From Nitrospirae bacterium CG2_30_53_67 (lineage in GTDB: Bacteria; CG2-30-53-67), in assembly GCA_001873285.1 (NCBI GenBank), contig MNYV01000132.1, positions 1 through 12,765 on the forward strand: a stretch of DNA of 12,765 nt, written 5' to 3'. Positions 12,765 to 12,765 of the stretch are shown here, piece by piece. Position numbers and translations under genes: made by a program. The notes beneath the pieces were generated by a model, which did not search any database, had not been told where the DNA came from, and saw only the letters and a program-made list of their open reading frames with translations. Positions within the stretch are counted from its first letter, which is position 1; each line of letters opens with the position of its first letter.

Positions 12765-12765
12765 T

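Overview
The window looks like a chromosomal segment of an anaerobic or facultative Gram-negative bacterium, most plausibly from the Desulfobacterota/Nitrospirota part of the tree. This is an inference from three things: a nadC-birA-coaX gene order, intergenic space packed with GC-rich dispersed hairpin repeats of a type common in such genomes, and a UGA codon that reads as selenocysteine, together with a dienoyl-CoA-reductase-like Fe-S flavoenzyme. The sequence alone does not fix the taxon.

Layout. 1-200: left edge inside an IS3-family insertion sequence (OrfA N-terminus, minus strand) with its probable outer end near 199. 309-349: a strong rho-independent terminator with no gene left to terminate. 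382-1652: a clear sigma70 promoter, a DUF488 gene that has lost its middle, and an intact DUF72 (YecE-like) gene. 1653-1930: hairpin repeats. 1938-2504: a thioredoxin-fold protein with a C-terminal TPR-like part, interrupted by an in-frame TGA exactly where the first Cys of the CxxC motif belongs and followed at the right distance by a SECIS-like hairpin. This is the most interesting object in the window. 2505-3111: about 600 bases of nested hairpins, cloverleaf repeats and one long palindrome.

3112-4195: queD-queC, two steps of the 7-deazaguanine (queuosine) pathway, overlapping by 32 bases and converging on an unrecognised acidic protein gene (4192-4542, minus) with the two stop codons overlapping. 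4694-8499: a near-consensus promoter, valS, a 160-base palindromic repeat that ends exactly at the start of nadC, then nadC. 8512-8614: another palindromic repeat. 8681-10475: birA and coaX. 10470-12383 (minus): an FMN/Fe-S/FAD old-yellow-enzyme-type oxidoreductase, again convergent with overlapping stops. 12384-12765: its promoter, a longer version of the 8512 repeat, and a perfect hairpin at the right edge.

Functionally the conserved genes are housekeeping: tRNA charging (valS), tRNA modification (queD, queC), and cofactor supply (NAD by nadC, biotin attachment by birA, coenzyme A by coaX). The accessory points are the putative selenoprotein, the internally deleted DUF488 gene, the divergent flavoenzyme, and the dense families of palindromic repeats, one of which may have replaced the upstream signals of nadC.
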